This document shows positions 55,469-64,000 of a stretch of DNA of 64,000 bases, one piece after another. Below the pieces are notes generated by a model. The model ran no database searches. It worked only from the letters and a program-made list of their open reading frames with translations, and had not been told where the DNA came from. Origin of the DNA: Hyphomicrobiales bacterium (GTDB lineage Bacteria; Pseudomonadota; Alphaproteobacteria; Rhizobiales; Rhodobiaceae); the NCBI GenBank assembly GCA_002869065.1, contig PKTR01000002.1, forward strand, positions 868,001 to 932,000. Reading direction: 5' to 3'. How positions within the stretch are numbered: position 1 is the first letter of the stretch; every line of letters begins with the position of its first letter. A program made the position numbers and the translations under genes.

Positions 55469-56422
55469 GTGGCGCTGGACTTTCCCGCGACGGATCTTTC
55501 CCGCACGACCGGCTATGCCGGCAATGAGCTCGACCGGGCCGGCGCGCGGCGCGAGGATGCGGCCTGGATCGCGGCAAAGGCCGTCGATCCCGCCTGCCGC
55601 TATGTTCTGTTCTGCAACGACAAGCCGGTGCTCGCGGTCAACGCGGATGGCACGCACGACCCGCTGATCGCCCGCGACGCGGCGGAGGCTCTCGGCGCAC
55701 GTTTCGAGGACGCGGTGTTTCTCGGTGTCGACGGTGAGGCGGCGCGGTTCGCCGTCACCATCGAGGCCGACGAGGAGGCCTTTGCCGAAGGCGGTGCCCA
55801 TGCGGTGATCGATCTGCGCGCGCTGGCGATGCACGGGATCTTGCCGCCGGCCGATCTCGGGCTGCTCGCTGAGGGCAAGTCGCTCGCCTCGTGGCACCGG
55901 CGGCATCGTTTCTGCGCCAATTGCGGGTCGCCGACCGGGCTGTCACAAGGCGGCTGGCGGCGGAATTGCCTGTCCTGCGGCGCGCAGCATTTTCCGCGCA
56001 CCGATCCGGTCGTCATCATGCTCGTCGTCGATGGTGAGAACTGTCTGCTCGGCCGGCAGCCGCAATTCACCACCGGCGTCTATTCCGCGCTTGCCGGCTT
56101 CGTCGAGCCGGGCGAGACCATCGAGGATGCGGTGCGCCGCGAGATCGCCGAGGAGGCCGGGATTTCGGTCGGCGCGGTGAGCTATATCGCCAGCCAGCCC
56201 TGGCCGTTCCCGTCAACGCTGATGATCGGCTGCTTTGCGCAAGCGCTGACAACCGAGATCGCGCCCGACGAGGACGAGCTGGAGGATTGCCGCTGGTTCG
56301 GCCCCGATGAAGCCCGGCAATTGCTCGACGAAACCCATCCGGACGGGCTGACCGCGCCGCGTCCGCTCGCCATCGCGCACAATCTGCTGAAGCATTTCCT
56401 CGAGCAGATCGCAGCGAAATAA
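55469..56422 (+). CDS. nudC: NAD+ diphosphatase NudC
   Basis: The 317-residue Nudix enzyme cleaves NAD(H) and can remove NAD caps from RNA. It has the zinc site CANCGSPTG and CLSCGAQHFPRTDP, the Nudix box GFVEPGETIEDAVRREIAEE and the NudC signature SQPWPFPSTLMIG. It starts at GTG 55469 with AAGGAG eight bases upstream. Confidence 0.94.
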   Translation: MALDFPATDLSRTTGYAGNELDRAGARREDAAWIAAKAVDPACRYVLFCNDKPVLAVNADGTHDPLIARDAAEALGARFEDAVFLGVDGEAARFAVTIEADEEAFAEGGAHAVIDLRALAMHGILPPADLGLLAEGKSLASWHRRHRFCANCGSPTGLSQGGWRRNCLSCGAQHFPRTDPVVIMLVVDGENCLLGRQPQFTTGVYSALAGFVEPGETIEDAVRREIAEEAGISVGAVSYIASQPWPFPSTLMIGCFAQALTTEIAPDEDELEDCRWFGPDEARQLLDETHPDGLTAPRPLAIAHNLLKHFLEQIAAK

Positions 56423-56428
56423 AGAGTT

Positions 56429-57430
56429 TTAAAGCGGGAAGCCGTTCTGCGCCGCGAGTTCCTTCAGCGAGGATTCGGGCCGCGCGCCCATGTGGCTGAT
56501 CACTTCCGAGGCCGCCAGGCTGCCGAGTTCGGAACAGCTTGCGAGATCGAAATCGCGCGCCAGACCGAACAGGAAGCCGCCGGCATAGAGATCGCCGGCG
56601 CCGGTAAGATCGACGATGCGGTTGACCGGAACGGCGGCGGTGTGGATCGATTCCTTCGCCGTGACGGCAAGTGAGCCTTTCGCGCCCAGTGTCACGACAG
56701 TCAGCGGGCATTCGGCCTTTACCGCTTCGACCGCCGTGGTGAGGTCGCCGGTCTGGTAGAGCGCGTGCATCTCGTGTTCGTTGGCGAACAGGATGTCGAC
56801 CATGCCGCCGCGCACCAGCGAGAGGAATTCATCGCGGAAGCGGTCGACGCAGAAGGAATCCGACAGGGTCAGCGCCACCTTGCGGCCGGCGGCGTGAGCA
56901 ATCTCGGCGGCGCGGCGGAAGGCGATCTTCGCCTCCGGGGGATCCCACAGATAGCCTTCGAGATAGGTAACGGCCGACGCCGCGACGACTTGCGGGTCGA
57001 TATCGTCGGCGGTCAGATGCTGGCAGGCGCCGAGAAAGGTGTTCATGGTGCGCTCGCCATCGGGCGAGATCAGGATCATCGAGCGCGCTGTTGCCGGGCC
57101 GTCCTCCAGCGAGGCCGTATCGAAGGACACGCCGAAGCCGCGCATGTCGTGGCGATAAGCGGCGCCGAGTTCGTCGGCGGCGACCTTGCCGATGAAGGCG
57201 GCGCGGCCACCGAAGGAGGAGACACCGGAAACGGTGTTGCCGGCGCAGCCGCCGGAAGCACGCAAGGCCGGACCCATATTGCCGTACAGCCGCTCGGCCT
57301 CTTCCTGATCGATCAGGCGCATGGACCCGCGCACGAGTTTTTCCTGAACGAGGAAATCGTCCTCGACATGGGCCAGCACATCGAAGATCGCGTTGCCGAT
57401 CCCCAGAACGTCGAAACGCGGCTCCGTCAT
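56429..57430 (-). CDS. Adenosine kinase-like PfkB family carbohydrate kinase
   Basis: The 333-residue kinase shows the PfkB motifs GGCAGNTVSGVSSFGGRAAF and DLTGAGDLYAGGFLFGLAR with the catalytic Asp. The opening MTEPRFDVLGIGNAIFDVLA is typical of the adenosine kinase branch. It likely phosphorylates adenosine or another nucleoside with ATP. It is convergent with nudC. Confidence 0.88.
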   Translation of the reverse strand: MTEPRFDVLGIGNAIFDVLAHVEDDFLVQEKLVRGSMRLIDQEEAERLYGNMGPALRASGGCAGNTVSGVSSFGGRAAFIGKVAADELGAAYRHDMRGFGVSFDTASLEDGPATARSMILISPDGERTMNTFLGACQHLTADDIDPQVVAASAVTYLEGYLWDPPEAKIAFRRAAEIAHAAGRKVALTLSDSFCVDRFRDEFLSLVRGGMVDILFANEHEMHALYQTGDLTTAVEAVKAECPLTVVTLGAKGSLAVTAKESIHTAAVPVNRIVDLTGAGDLYAGGFLFGLARDFDLASCSELGSLAASEVISHMGARPESSLKELAAQNGFPL

Positions 57431-57652
57431 GATGAACTCCAACAAACTGAGGGACGCTGAGCGGTGAGGCGGGATCGGACGATCGCGCCGAACCCCTGTG
57501 AGCAAGGAAGAAGGTCTGCAAATTATAAAGGATGCGTGGAGCGATACAACGCTACGCTTGTACCATGCCAACATGGCACCTATGTCTCAACGGCACCGGT
57601 GTCCGCAGGGTTCCGCGTGCCCCGAAATGACGGATACCCGGAGCCGATTCCC

Positions 57653-58333
57653 ATGCTGAGCGATGCCTCAAAGGCCTTTTCGCAGGTTTTCACACCGCCG
57701 TTCCGCGCGGTTCTGTGGAAGTCGCTCGGACTGACGATCGCGCTGCTGATCGGGTTGTTCGTTGCCGCCGAAGCGCTGCTGACCACCTTCCTCGCGCTGC
57801 CCTTTCCCTGGCTCGACACGATCATCAGCGTCGTCGCCGGTCTTGGCCTGTTCGTCGGGCTCGGCTTCCTGATCGCGCCGGTCACCTCGATCTTCGCCGG
57901 CCTGTTCCTCGACGAAATCGCCGAGGTGGTCGAGAAGACCGACTTCCCGCAGGATCCGCCGGGCAAGGCGATGCCGCTCGGCAAGTCGCTGTTGCTGACG
58001 GTGAAGTTCGCCGGCGTCGTCATTCTGGTGAACATCGGCGTCCTGCTGTTGCTGCTGCTGCCGGGCGTCAATCTGATCGCCTTCTTCGTCGCCAACGGCT
58101 ACCTGCTTGGACGGGAATACTTCGAGTTCGCGGCGATGCGCTTCATGTCGCCGCGCGACGCACGCCGCTTCCGGCGCGAGAACGGCACGACGGTGTTCCT
58201 CGCCGGCCTCGTCATCGCCGGCGTGCTGGCCGTGCCGATCCTCAACCTCATCACGCCCTTGTTCGCCACCGCCTTCATGGTGCGGCTCAACAAGCGACTC
58301 AGCGGCTCGCTGCCGGCCAATGGCGGCTTTTGA
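57653..58333 (+). CDS. EI24/CysZ-like membrane protein
   Basis: The 226-residue protein has four to six membrane helices. It opens MLSDASKAFSQVFTPPFRAV and shows PGVNLIAFFVANGYLLGREY, then ARRFRRENGTTVFLAGLVIA, the EI24 (CysZ) pattern. CysZ proteins take up sulfate. Many alphaproteobacterial members have not been tested. GGAG lies nine bases before the ATG. Confidence 0.85.
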   Translation: MLSDASKAFSQVFTPPFRAVLWKSLGLTIALLIGLFVAAEALLTTFLALPFPWLDTIISVVAGLGLFVGLGFLIAPVTSIFAGLFLDEIAEVVEKTDFPQDPPGKAMPLGKSLLLTVKFAGVVILVNIGVLLLLLLPGVNLIAFFVANGYLLGREYFEFAAMRFMSPRDARRFRRENGTTVFLAGLVIAGVLAVPILNLITPLFATAFMVRLNKRLSGSLPANGGF

Positions 58334-58451
58334 GGAACGCCCCCGACGCCAAAAGCCTCTGCAAGACTGTCCCGACGCGCAGATCCGGGGCCGGAAAACC
58401 GCCGGTTGCGGGCGCGTTCGGCATTCGTTGAGCTTTATTCGTTCGGCTACT

Positions 58452-58480
58452 TTGACTGCGGTGCACAATAGCGTTAGAAC
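58452..58480 (+). promoter_or_regulatory. Predicted promoter of the sdhCDAB operon
   Basis: A -35 box TTGACT (58452-58457) and a -10 box TAGAAC (58475-58480) are separated by 17 bases, about 80 bases upstream of sdhC. Confidence 0.5.
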
Positions 58481-58562
58481 CGATCCAGCCGATGGATATC
58501 GGCCATCTTTTCTTATGCTTATGTAAGCGCTTGCTTGCGTAAGGTGGATTGGAACGAGGATC

Positions 58563-58961
58563 ATGGCCGACCCCAAGATCGAGGCCGCCCGGCCGCTGTC
58601 ACCCCACCTGCAGATCTACAAGCCCATGCTGACCATGATGATGTCGATTGTGCATCGCATGACCGGCGCGGTTCTGTATCTCGGCACTCTTCTTCTCGCC
58701 TGGTGGCTGATCGCCGCCGCCACGAACGAGGCCTATTTCGCCTTCGTCGACGGGCTGTTCGGCTCGTTCCTCGGGCGGCTGGTGCTGTTCGGCTACACCT
58801 GGGCGCTGATCCATCACGCGCTCGGCGGCATCCGCCATTTCATCTGGGACACCGGCCGCGGTTTCGGGCCGGAGTCGCGCGAATGGCTGGCGCGGCTGTC
58901 GATTGTCGGCTCTGTCGCCCTGACCGTTCTGGTCTGGGTGATCGGCTACGCGGTTCGCTAG
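58563..58961 (+). CDS. sdhC: Succinate dehydrogenase cytochrome b556 subunit
   Basis: The 132-residue membrane anchor has three helices and the family motifs [31 protein letters not shown] and [15 protein letters not shown], with His ligands for heme b. It binds quinone with SdhD. It is the first gene of sdhCDAB. Confidence 0.95.
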   Translation: MADPKIEAARPLSPHLQIYKPMLTMMMSIVHRMTGAVLYLGTLLLAWWLIAAATNEAYFAFVDGLFGSFLGRLVLFGYTWALIHHALGGIRHFIWDTGRGFGPESREWLARLSIVGSVALTVLVWVIGYAVR

Positions 58962-58974
58962 AGGAGCAACGCCC

Positions 58975-59355
58975 ATGTCCATGCGCACCCCCCTGAACCG
59001 CGTCCGCGGTCTCGGCTCCGCCCGCGAAGGCACCGGCCATTTTTGGCACCAGCGGCTGACCGCGCTGGCGCTTCTGCCGCTCACCGTCGTCTTTCTCATC
59101 GTGCTGATCGCCGCGCAGGGCCAGGGCTACGCGGGCACCATCGCGATCCTGTCGCATCCGCTGGTGGCGATCCTGATGCTGATCTACGTGCTCGCCGGCG
59201 TCTATCACATGAAGCTCGGCATGCAGGTGATTATCGAGGACTACGTTCATTCCGAGCTGCTGAAGGTGCTCTCGCTGATCGGCAATATCTTTTTCAGCGT
59301 GCTGATCGGGCTTGCCTGCGTCTTCGCGCTTCTCAAGATCGGCTTTGGAGGCTGA
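58975..59355 (+). CDS. sdhD: Succinate dehydrogenase membrane anchor subunit
   Basis: The 126-residue protein opens [20 protein letters not shown] and has three membrane helices. [16 protein letters not shown] and [20 protein letters not shown] hold the conserved quinone and heme region. It starts 13 bases after sdhC. Confidence 0.94.
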   Translation: MSMRTPLNRVRGLGSAREGTGHFWHQRLTALALLPLTVVFLIVLIAAQGQGYAGTIAILSHPLVAILMLIYVLAGVYHMKLGMQVIIEDYVHSELLKVLSLIGNIFFSVLIGLACVFALLKIGFGG

Positions 59356-59359
59356 TGCA

Positions 59360-61192
59360 ATGACCGCTGCCAAAGGCAATGAAACCGGCGCACCGGGTCT
59401 CGGTGGTCGCGCCTACCCGATCACCGACCACAGCTTCGACGTCGTCGTCGTCGGCGCCGGCGGTGCGGGCCTGCGCGCCGTCGTGGGTGCAGCCGAAAAC
59501 GGCCTGAAGACCGCCTGCATCACCAAGGTGTTCCCGACCCGCTCGCACACCGTTGCGGCCCAGGGCGGTATCGCCGCCTCGCTGTCGAACATGGGTCCGG
59601 ACAACTGGCGCTGGCACATGTACGACACCGTCAAGGGGTCGGACTGGCTCGGCGACCAGGACGCGATCGAATATCTCTGTCGCGAAGCGCCGGCCGCCGT
59701 CTACGAGCTCGACCATTACGGCGTGCCGTTCAGCCGCACCGAAGAGGGCAAGATCTATCAGCGGCCGTTCGGCGGCCACATGCAGAATTTTGGCAAGGGT
59801 CCCCCGGTGCAGCGCACCTGCGCGGCGGCCGACCGGACCGGTCACGCCATCCTGCACACGCTCTACGGCGCGTCGCTGCGCTATTCGGCGCAGTTCTTCA
59901 TCGAATATTTCGCCATCGACCTGATCATGGACGATGACGGTGTTTGCCGTGGCGTCATCGCACTGTCGATGGAAGACGGCACGCTGCACCGCTTCCGCGC
60001 CCATTCGACTATTCTGGCGACCGGCGGTTATGGCCGCGCCTACTTCTCGTGCACGTCGGCGCATACCTGCACCGGCGACGGCAACGCCATGGTGCTGCGC
60101 GCCGGCCTGCCGCTGCAGGACATGGAGTTCGTCCAGTTCCATCCGACCGGCATTTACGGTGCGGGCTGCCTGATCACCGAGGGCGCGCGCGGCGAGGGCG
60201 GTTATCTGGTCAACTCCGAGGGCGAGCGCTTCATGGAGCGTTACGCGCCGAGCGCCAAGGACCTCGCCTCGCGCGACGTCGTTTCGCGCTCGATGTCGAT
60301 GGAAATCCGCGAAGGCCGCGGCGTCGGCAAGGACAACGACCACATCTACCTGCATCTCGACCATCTGGATCCGGCGATCCTGGCCGAGCGGCTGCCGGGC
60401 ATTTCGGAATCGGCGAAGATCTTCGCCGGCGTCGACGTCACCCGCGAGCCGATCCCGGTGCTGCCGACGGTGCACTACAATATGGGCGGTATCCCGACCA
60501 ACCATTTCGGCGAAGTCATCTGCCCGAAGGACGGCGATCCGAACGCGGTCGTACCGGGCCTGATGGCGGTCGGCGAAGCGGCTTCGGCCTCGGTGCACGG
60601 CGCCAACCGGCTCGGCTCCAACTCGCTGATCGACCTCGTGGTGTTCGGTCGTGCGGCAGGCATGCGTTGCGCGGAGCTGATCAAGCCGGGCACCAAGCAT
60701 CCGACCGCTGCGACGGGCGAAATGGCGCTCGACCGCCTCGACCGGGTGCGTCATGCCGATGGCGGCACGCCGACGGCGGAGCTGCGGCTCAACATGCAGA
60801 AGACCATGCAGGGCAACTGCGCGGTGTTCCGTACCGGCGAGCTGCTCGACGAGGGCAAGGGCCTGATCGGCGAGGTGTGGAACGCCGCCGCCGACATGAA
60901 GGTCACCGATCGTTCGCTGATCTGGAACTCGGACCTGATCGAATCGCTCGAATTCGAGAATTTGATCGAACAGGCGGCGGTCACCATGCATTCGGCGGCC
61001 AACCGGACGGAATCGCGCGGCGCGCACGCCCGTGAGGATTTCGCCGACCGCAACGATGCGGACTGGATGAAGCACACCCTGTCCTGGGCGGATTCGGACG
61101 CCAAGACCGTCACCCTCGGGGACCGGCCGGTGCACTCGTTCACGATGACCGACGACATCGAATACATCAAACCGCAGAAGCGGGTTTACTGA
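59360..61192 (+). CDS. sdhA: Succinate dehydrogenase flavoprotein subunit
   Basis: The 610-residue subunit oxidises succinate to fumarate. It has the dinucleotide fold [20 protein letters not shown], the covalent FAD His in [13 protein letters not shown] and the active site [20 protein letters not shown]. The C-terminal [13 protein letters not shown] and MKHTLSW are typical. It begins four bases after sdhD. Confidence 0.97.
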   Translation: MTAAKGNETGAPGLGGRAYPITDHSFDVVVVGAGGAGLRAVVGAAENGLKTACITKVFPTRSHTVAAQGGIAASLSNMGPDNWRWHMYDTVKGSDWLGDQDAIEYLCREAPAAVYELDHYGVPFSRTEEGKIYQRPFGGHMQNFGKGPPVQRTCAAADRTGHAILHTLYGASLRYSAQFFIEYFAIDLIMDDDGVCRGVIALSMEDGTLHRFRAHSTILATGGYGRAYFSCTSAHTCTGDGNAMVLRAGLPLQDMEFVQFHPTGIYGAGCLITEGARGEGGYLVNSEGERFMERYAPSAKDLASRDVVSRSMSMEIREGRGVGKDNDHIYLHLDHLDPAILAERLPGISESAKIFAGVDVTREPIPVLPTVHYNMGGIPTNHFGEVICPKDGDPNAVVPGLMAVGEAASASVHGANRLGSNSLIDLVVFGRAAGMRCAELIKPGTKHPTAATGEMALDRLDRVRHADGGTPTAELRLNMQKTMQGNCAVFRTGELLDEGKGLIGEVWNAAADMKVTDRSLIWNSDLIESLEFENLIEQAAVTMHSAANRTESRGAHAREDFADRNDADWMKHTLSWADSDAKTVTLGDRPVHSFTMTDDIEYIKPQKRVY

Positions 61193-61246
61193 TCCAGGAG
61201 CCCTCGGGCGCAACGCCTGGCTACTCAGGAAACGGAAGCGAACGCC

Positions 61247-62026
61247 ATGGTTCAACTGACCCTTCCCAAGAATTCCCGCATCACGGACGGCAAGGTATGG
61301 CCGAAGCCGGAAGGGGCGAAAAACATTCGCGAGTTCCGCATCTATCGCTGGAACCCGGATGACGGCCGCAATCCGCGCATCGACACCTTCTTTGTCGACA
61401 CCGACGATTGCGGGCCGATGGTTCTCGACGGGCTGTTGTGGATCAAGAACGTCGTCGACCCGACGCTGACGCTGCGCCGCTCGTGCCGCGAAGGCATTTG
61501 CGGCTCGTGCTCGATGAACATCGACGGCACCAACACGCTCGCCTGTACCAAGGGCATGGACGAGATCAAGGGCGCCATCAAGATCTACCCGCTGCCGCAT
61601 TTGCCGGTGGTCAAGGACCTGGTTCCCGACCTCACAACCTTCTACGCCCAGCACCGTTCCATCGAGCCGTGGTTGCAGACCAAAACGCCGACGCCGGAAA
61701 AGGAGTGGAAGCAGTCCTACGAAGACCGGCAGAAGCTCGACGGTCTGTATGAGTGCATTCTCTGCGCCTGCTGCTCGACCTCGTGCCCGAGCTACTGGTG
61801 GAACGGCGAACGCTATCTCGGCCCCGCCATCCTCTTGCAGGCCTATCGCTGGCTGATCGACAGCCGCGACGAGGCGACCGGCGACCGGCTCGACAATCTC
61901 GAGGATCCGTTCCGCCTCTATCGCTGCCACACCATCCTGAACTGCTCGAAGGCGTGTCCGAAGGGCCTCAATCCCGCCGCCGCTATCGCCGAGATCAAGA
62001 AGATGATGGTCGAGCGCCGGGTCTGA
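61247..62026 (+). CDS. sdhB: Succinate dehydrogenase iron-sulfur subunit
   Basis: The 259-residue subunit binds [2Fe-2S] at [15 protein letters not shown] plus a later Cys (LACTKGM), [4Fe-4S] at [12 protein letters not shown] and [3Fe-4S] at [17 protein letters not shown]. It passes electrons from SdhA to the membrane quinone site. It ends the sdhCDAB operon. Confidence 0.97.
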   Translation: MVQLTLPKNSRITDGKVWPKPEGAKNIREFRIYRWNPDDGRNPRIDTFFVDTDDCGPMVLDGLLWIKNVVDPTLTLRRSCREGICGSCSMNIDGTNTLACTKGMDEIKGAIKIYPLPHLPVVKDLVPDLTTFYAQHRSIEPWLQTKTPTPEKEWKQSYEDRQKLDGLYECILCACCSTSCPSYWWNGERYLGPAILLQAYRWLIDSRDEATGDRLDNLEDPFRLYRCHTILNCSKACPKGLNPAAAIAEIKKMMVERRV

Positions 62027-62046
62027 CGCATCAAGGACGGCGCGCG

Positions 62047-62610
62047 ATGCTGCGCAGAACATTGCTGATCTGGCTTGCGGCCGCGTTCCTATGGAGCGCG
62101 GCCGAAGCTTTTCTGTTCTTCGTCGTCGCCGATGTGCTGTTGACGCTGATCGCCCTCAGGTTTGGGCTGCGCACGGGGCTTGTCGCGGCTGTTGTCGGAA
62201 CGCTGGGTGCGCTCGTGGGCGCCGCCGCGCTCTATGGCTCGGTCAACGCCGCGCCCGAAGCGATGTTCTACGCCCTGCTCGCCCTGCCCGCCATCGACGC
62301 GACCATGCTGGAAAACGCCCGAACGGCGATGCAGGCAGGACCGATGCTGGCGCTGCTCGAGGGCGCGGTCACCGGGGTGCCGTTCAAGGTGTTTGCCGCC
62401 CTTGCACCGCAGGTGCCGCTGTCGCTTGGGGCGTTTCTGATAATGGGGTTCGTGGCGCGGCTTTCCCGCTACGCCGGTGCCGTGTTCCTGGCAGCACTGG
62501 TCGCCGCGCTTTTTCCGAGCCTGCGCACCAGCCGCACAGGAATCGTCCTGTGGGCGATGTTCTGGATTGTCTTCTATGCGCTGTTCTGGGGACCGTTCGG
62601 GCCGGCGTAA
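62047..62610 (+). CDS. Small inner membrane protein, family not recognised
   Basis: The 187-residue protein has about five hydrophobic helices (LLIWLAAAFLWSAAEAFLFF, VLLTLIALRFGLRTGLVAAV) and a C-terminal VLWAMFWIVFYALFW. Some stretches resemble YqaA or VTT-type membrane proteins, but the match is weak. AAGGA precedes the ATG. It follows sdhB by 20 bases and could ride on the same transcript. Confidence 0.65.
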   Translation: MLRRTLLIWLAAAFLWSAAEAFLFFVVADVLLTLIALRFGLRTGLVAAVVGTLGALVGAAALYGSVNAAPEAMFYALLALPAIDATMLENARTAMQAGPMLALLEGAVTGVPFKVFAALAPQVPLSLGAFLIMGFVARLSRYAGAVFLAALVAALFPSLRTSRTGIVLWAMFWIVFYALFWGPFGPA

Positions 62611-62625
62611 ACTGCCGCGCAGCTT

Positions 62626-63186
62626 TTAAATACCGGCAACCTGGCGGAAGATGCCGGGATATTCGATCACCAGCCCGTCGCTATCGACGGTCAGCTCCGT
62701 CTCGAAACCGCGATAGAGCCCTTCGTAGCGATAGCGCGCCATCGGCTCGATACAGGTATAGCGCTGCTGCGCCGGTTCCGGTTCAAGGCCGGGTAGCGGA
62801 ACGTAAGCCGTGGTGATCTCGGCGGTTTCGCCGGCGGCAAGGCCGAGACGGCGGATCGGAAGCGTGTTGGTGAAGGGAGTCGCGGCGATATCGACGTCGA
62901 TGCAGCCGGTGATCGCATCGAGCGGGATACCGCGGCCGTCATGCCAATTGCCGTTGCCGTCGGACTGCATGACGATGGTTGGTTCGGGACCTGTGCGGTG
63001 GATCTCGACGAGGCGGGCGCGCCAGCTGTCGCCGAGCACCATACGGTAGGAAAACCCGTAGGGGTTACCGCCGCGGGTGCCGATGACGACGCTTTCGACG
63101 TGAAGGGTTTCGCCGTCGGCCCAGATGCGAAGATGCTCCAGACCCTTGGCTTCCAGGGAATCCCATCGCACGGTTCGGTCAAGCAT
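62626..63186 (-). CDS. Putative glycolipid-binding protein
   Basis: The 186-residue protein opens MLDRTVRWDSLEAKGLEHLR and has PYGFSYRMVLGDSWRARLVE and DIAATPFTNTLPIRRLGLAA, the pattern of the putative glycolipid-binding family (PF06475). It is cytoplasmic with a beta-rich fold. GGAGG lies well before the ATG at 63186. The function is unproven. Confidence 0.82.
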   Translation of the reverse strand: MLDRTVRWDSLEAKGLEHLRIWADGETLHVESVVIGTRGGNPYGFSYRMVLGDSWRARLVEIHRTGPEPTIVMQSDGNGNWHDGRGIPLDAITGCIDVDIAATPFTNTLPIRRLGLAAGETAEITTAYVPLPGLEPEPAQQRYTCIEPMARYRYEGLYRGFETELTVDSDGLVIEYPGIFRQVAGI

Positions 63187-63290
63187 CGCGATCCTCCCGA
63201 TTCCGGCGTTGCCGGCGATACCGCACTGGTTCAAGCGCGATATCGTTTCCGCAGCATTTCAGCAGACTGGAGTCCGAGGCGACGCGCGGC

Positions 63291-63839
63291 TTAGCGCACC
63301 TGCTGCACGGGCGCCAGAACCATGATCATCTGCCGGCCTTCGAGCTTGGGTTCAGCTTCGACCTTGGCGATCTCGGTGGTCTCTTCCTTGACCCGGTGCA
63401 GTAGCTGCATGCCGAGATCCTGATGCGCCATTTCACGGCCGCGGAAGCGCAGCGTCACCTTGACCTTGTCGCCTTCGTCGAAGAACCGACGCATCGCCTT
63501 CATCTTCACCTCATAGTCATGGGTGTCGATGTTCGGACGCATCTTGATTTCCTTGATCTCGACGGTCTTCTGCTTCTTGCGCGCTTCGGCGGCGCGCTTC
63601 TGCGCCTGGTATTTGTAGCGCCCATAGTCGAGGATCTTGCAGACCGGCGGGCTGGAATTCGGAGCGATCTCGACGAGATCCAAGCCCTGTTCCGCAGCCA
63701 GTGCGATGGCTTCCTCGATGGGTATCGTACCCCGGTTGGTTCCCTCGGTATCGATCAGCTGTACCTGCGGAACGCGGATTTCTTCATTGACGCGCGGCCC
63801 ATCCTTTGTGGGCGGCGGTGCTCGAAACGGTCGGCGAAT
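63291..63839 (-). CDS. infC: Translation initiation factor IF-3 with AUU start
   Basis: The 182-residue factor binds the 30S subunit and checks start codons. It opens (M)[20 protein letters not shown] and has [40 protein letters not shown] and [20 protein letters not shown]. No ATG, GTG or TTG lies between the in-frame stop TAA (63855-63857) and the conserved N terminus. ATT at 63837-63839, nine bases after CAGGAG, is the start. The rare AUU lets IF-3 repress its own synthesis, as in E. coli. No rpmI or rplT gene is within the window. Confidence 0.95.
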   Translation of the reverse strand: MRRPFRAPPPTKDGPRVNEEIRVPQVQLIDTEGTNRGTIPIEEAIALAAEQGLDLVEIAPNSSPPVCKILDYGRYKYQAQKRAAEARKKQKTVEIKEIKMRPNIDTHDYEVKMKAMRRFFDEGDKVKVTLRFRGREMAHQDLGMQLLHRVKEETTEIAKVEAEPKLEGRQMIMVLAPVQQVR

Positions 63840-64000
63840 GGTCGTTATCTCCTGTTATTGTCGGGCGAGCGAGGCGTGCTAACGCGTTGCGATGCAAAGA
63901 CTTTGCAGTGATTTCGACGGCCGGCGAGGCCCTGTTGGCCGACTTCGGTCAAATACTGGGCCAAATGCCGCAAAAATCATCATCGCAGCCCCGTCGGTGG
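63840..64000. other. Leader and upstream region of infC
   Basis: This end piece holds the infC ribosome site (CAGGAG, 63849-63854) and its upstream region. I see no coding frame and no clear promoter. Confidence 0.5.

Noticed and set aside
59333-62062. A 900-codon minus-strand frame antisense to sdhA and sdhB
   Set aside because: It shows no family motif and shadows two certain genes.

Overview
The window reads as a piece of chromosome from a GC-rich alphaproteobacterium, most likely of the order Hyphomicrobiales (Rhizobiales). Supporting signs are an hrcA / rph-rdgB-hemW block, dapB-gpmA, the order recR-ybaB-dnaX-SRP RNA, a form II coxSLM operon, the sdhCDAB order, an infC gene with an AUU start, and dispersed intergenic palindromes of the kind common in that order. 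The genus cannot be fixed from the sequence alone. Most genes are ordinary core or metabolic genes. Two short AT-rich patches, near 14.35-14.7 kb and 54.05-55.0 kb, look foreign.

Layout, 0-23 kb: a sugar ABC transporter binding protein (cut by the window edge), a YeeE/YedE sulfur transporter, an RTX calcium-binding protein and a short-type proline utilisation enzyme PutA lie on the minus strand. PutA has Ser where the aldehyde dehydrogenase nucleophile Cys is expected. Then come an M23 peptidase, a DUF1254/DUF1214 gene split by an in-frame amber codon, a YnjBCD-type ABC transporter, an SDR oxidoreductase, a form II (AYRGAGR) molybdenum hydroxylase operon coxS-coxL-coxM with coxG upstream, two RNA methyltransferases and an L,D-transpeptidase.

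The 23-41 kb region is the most interesting part. A tungstate importer (tupB-tupC-tupA) follows a large polyferredoxin-like protein. Divergent to these lie DUF3305, DUF3306, a TorD-type chaperone, a small Tat-targeted protein, and the catalytic and iron-sulfur subunits of a periplasmic formate dehydrogenase with an active-site Cys instead of Sec. The membrane cytochrome b subunit sits about 6 kb away on the opposite strand. It is followed by a NarI-like membrane cytochrome b, an HdrD/DsrK-like CCG iron-sulfur protein and a small c-type cytochrome. Between these two halves sit a WD40-cytochrome c fusion, a DUF6352-type protein and a MurD-like protein that has lost the ATP-binding P-loop. Together they suggest a tungsten-linked formate oxidation island with an unusual electron-transfer module and several uncharacterised accessory genes.

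Layout, 41-64 kb: housekeeping genes follow, namely hrcA, rph, rdgB, hemW, a gamma-glutamyltransferase, DUF1330, a GNAT acetyltransferase, dapB, gpmA, a MoeB/ThiF enzyme, recR, ybaB, dnaX and the SRP RNA. An AT-rich gene resembling putative phage abortive infection proteins lies immediately upstream of the SRP RNA promoter. The window then continues with a HIT protein, NudC, an adenosine-kinase-like PfkB enzyme, an EI24/CysZ-like membrane protein, sdhCDAB, a small membrane protein, a putative glycolipid-binding protein and infC. I saw no tRNA or rRNA gene, CRISPR array, transposase or integrase.
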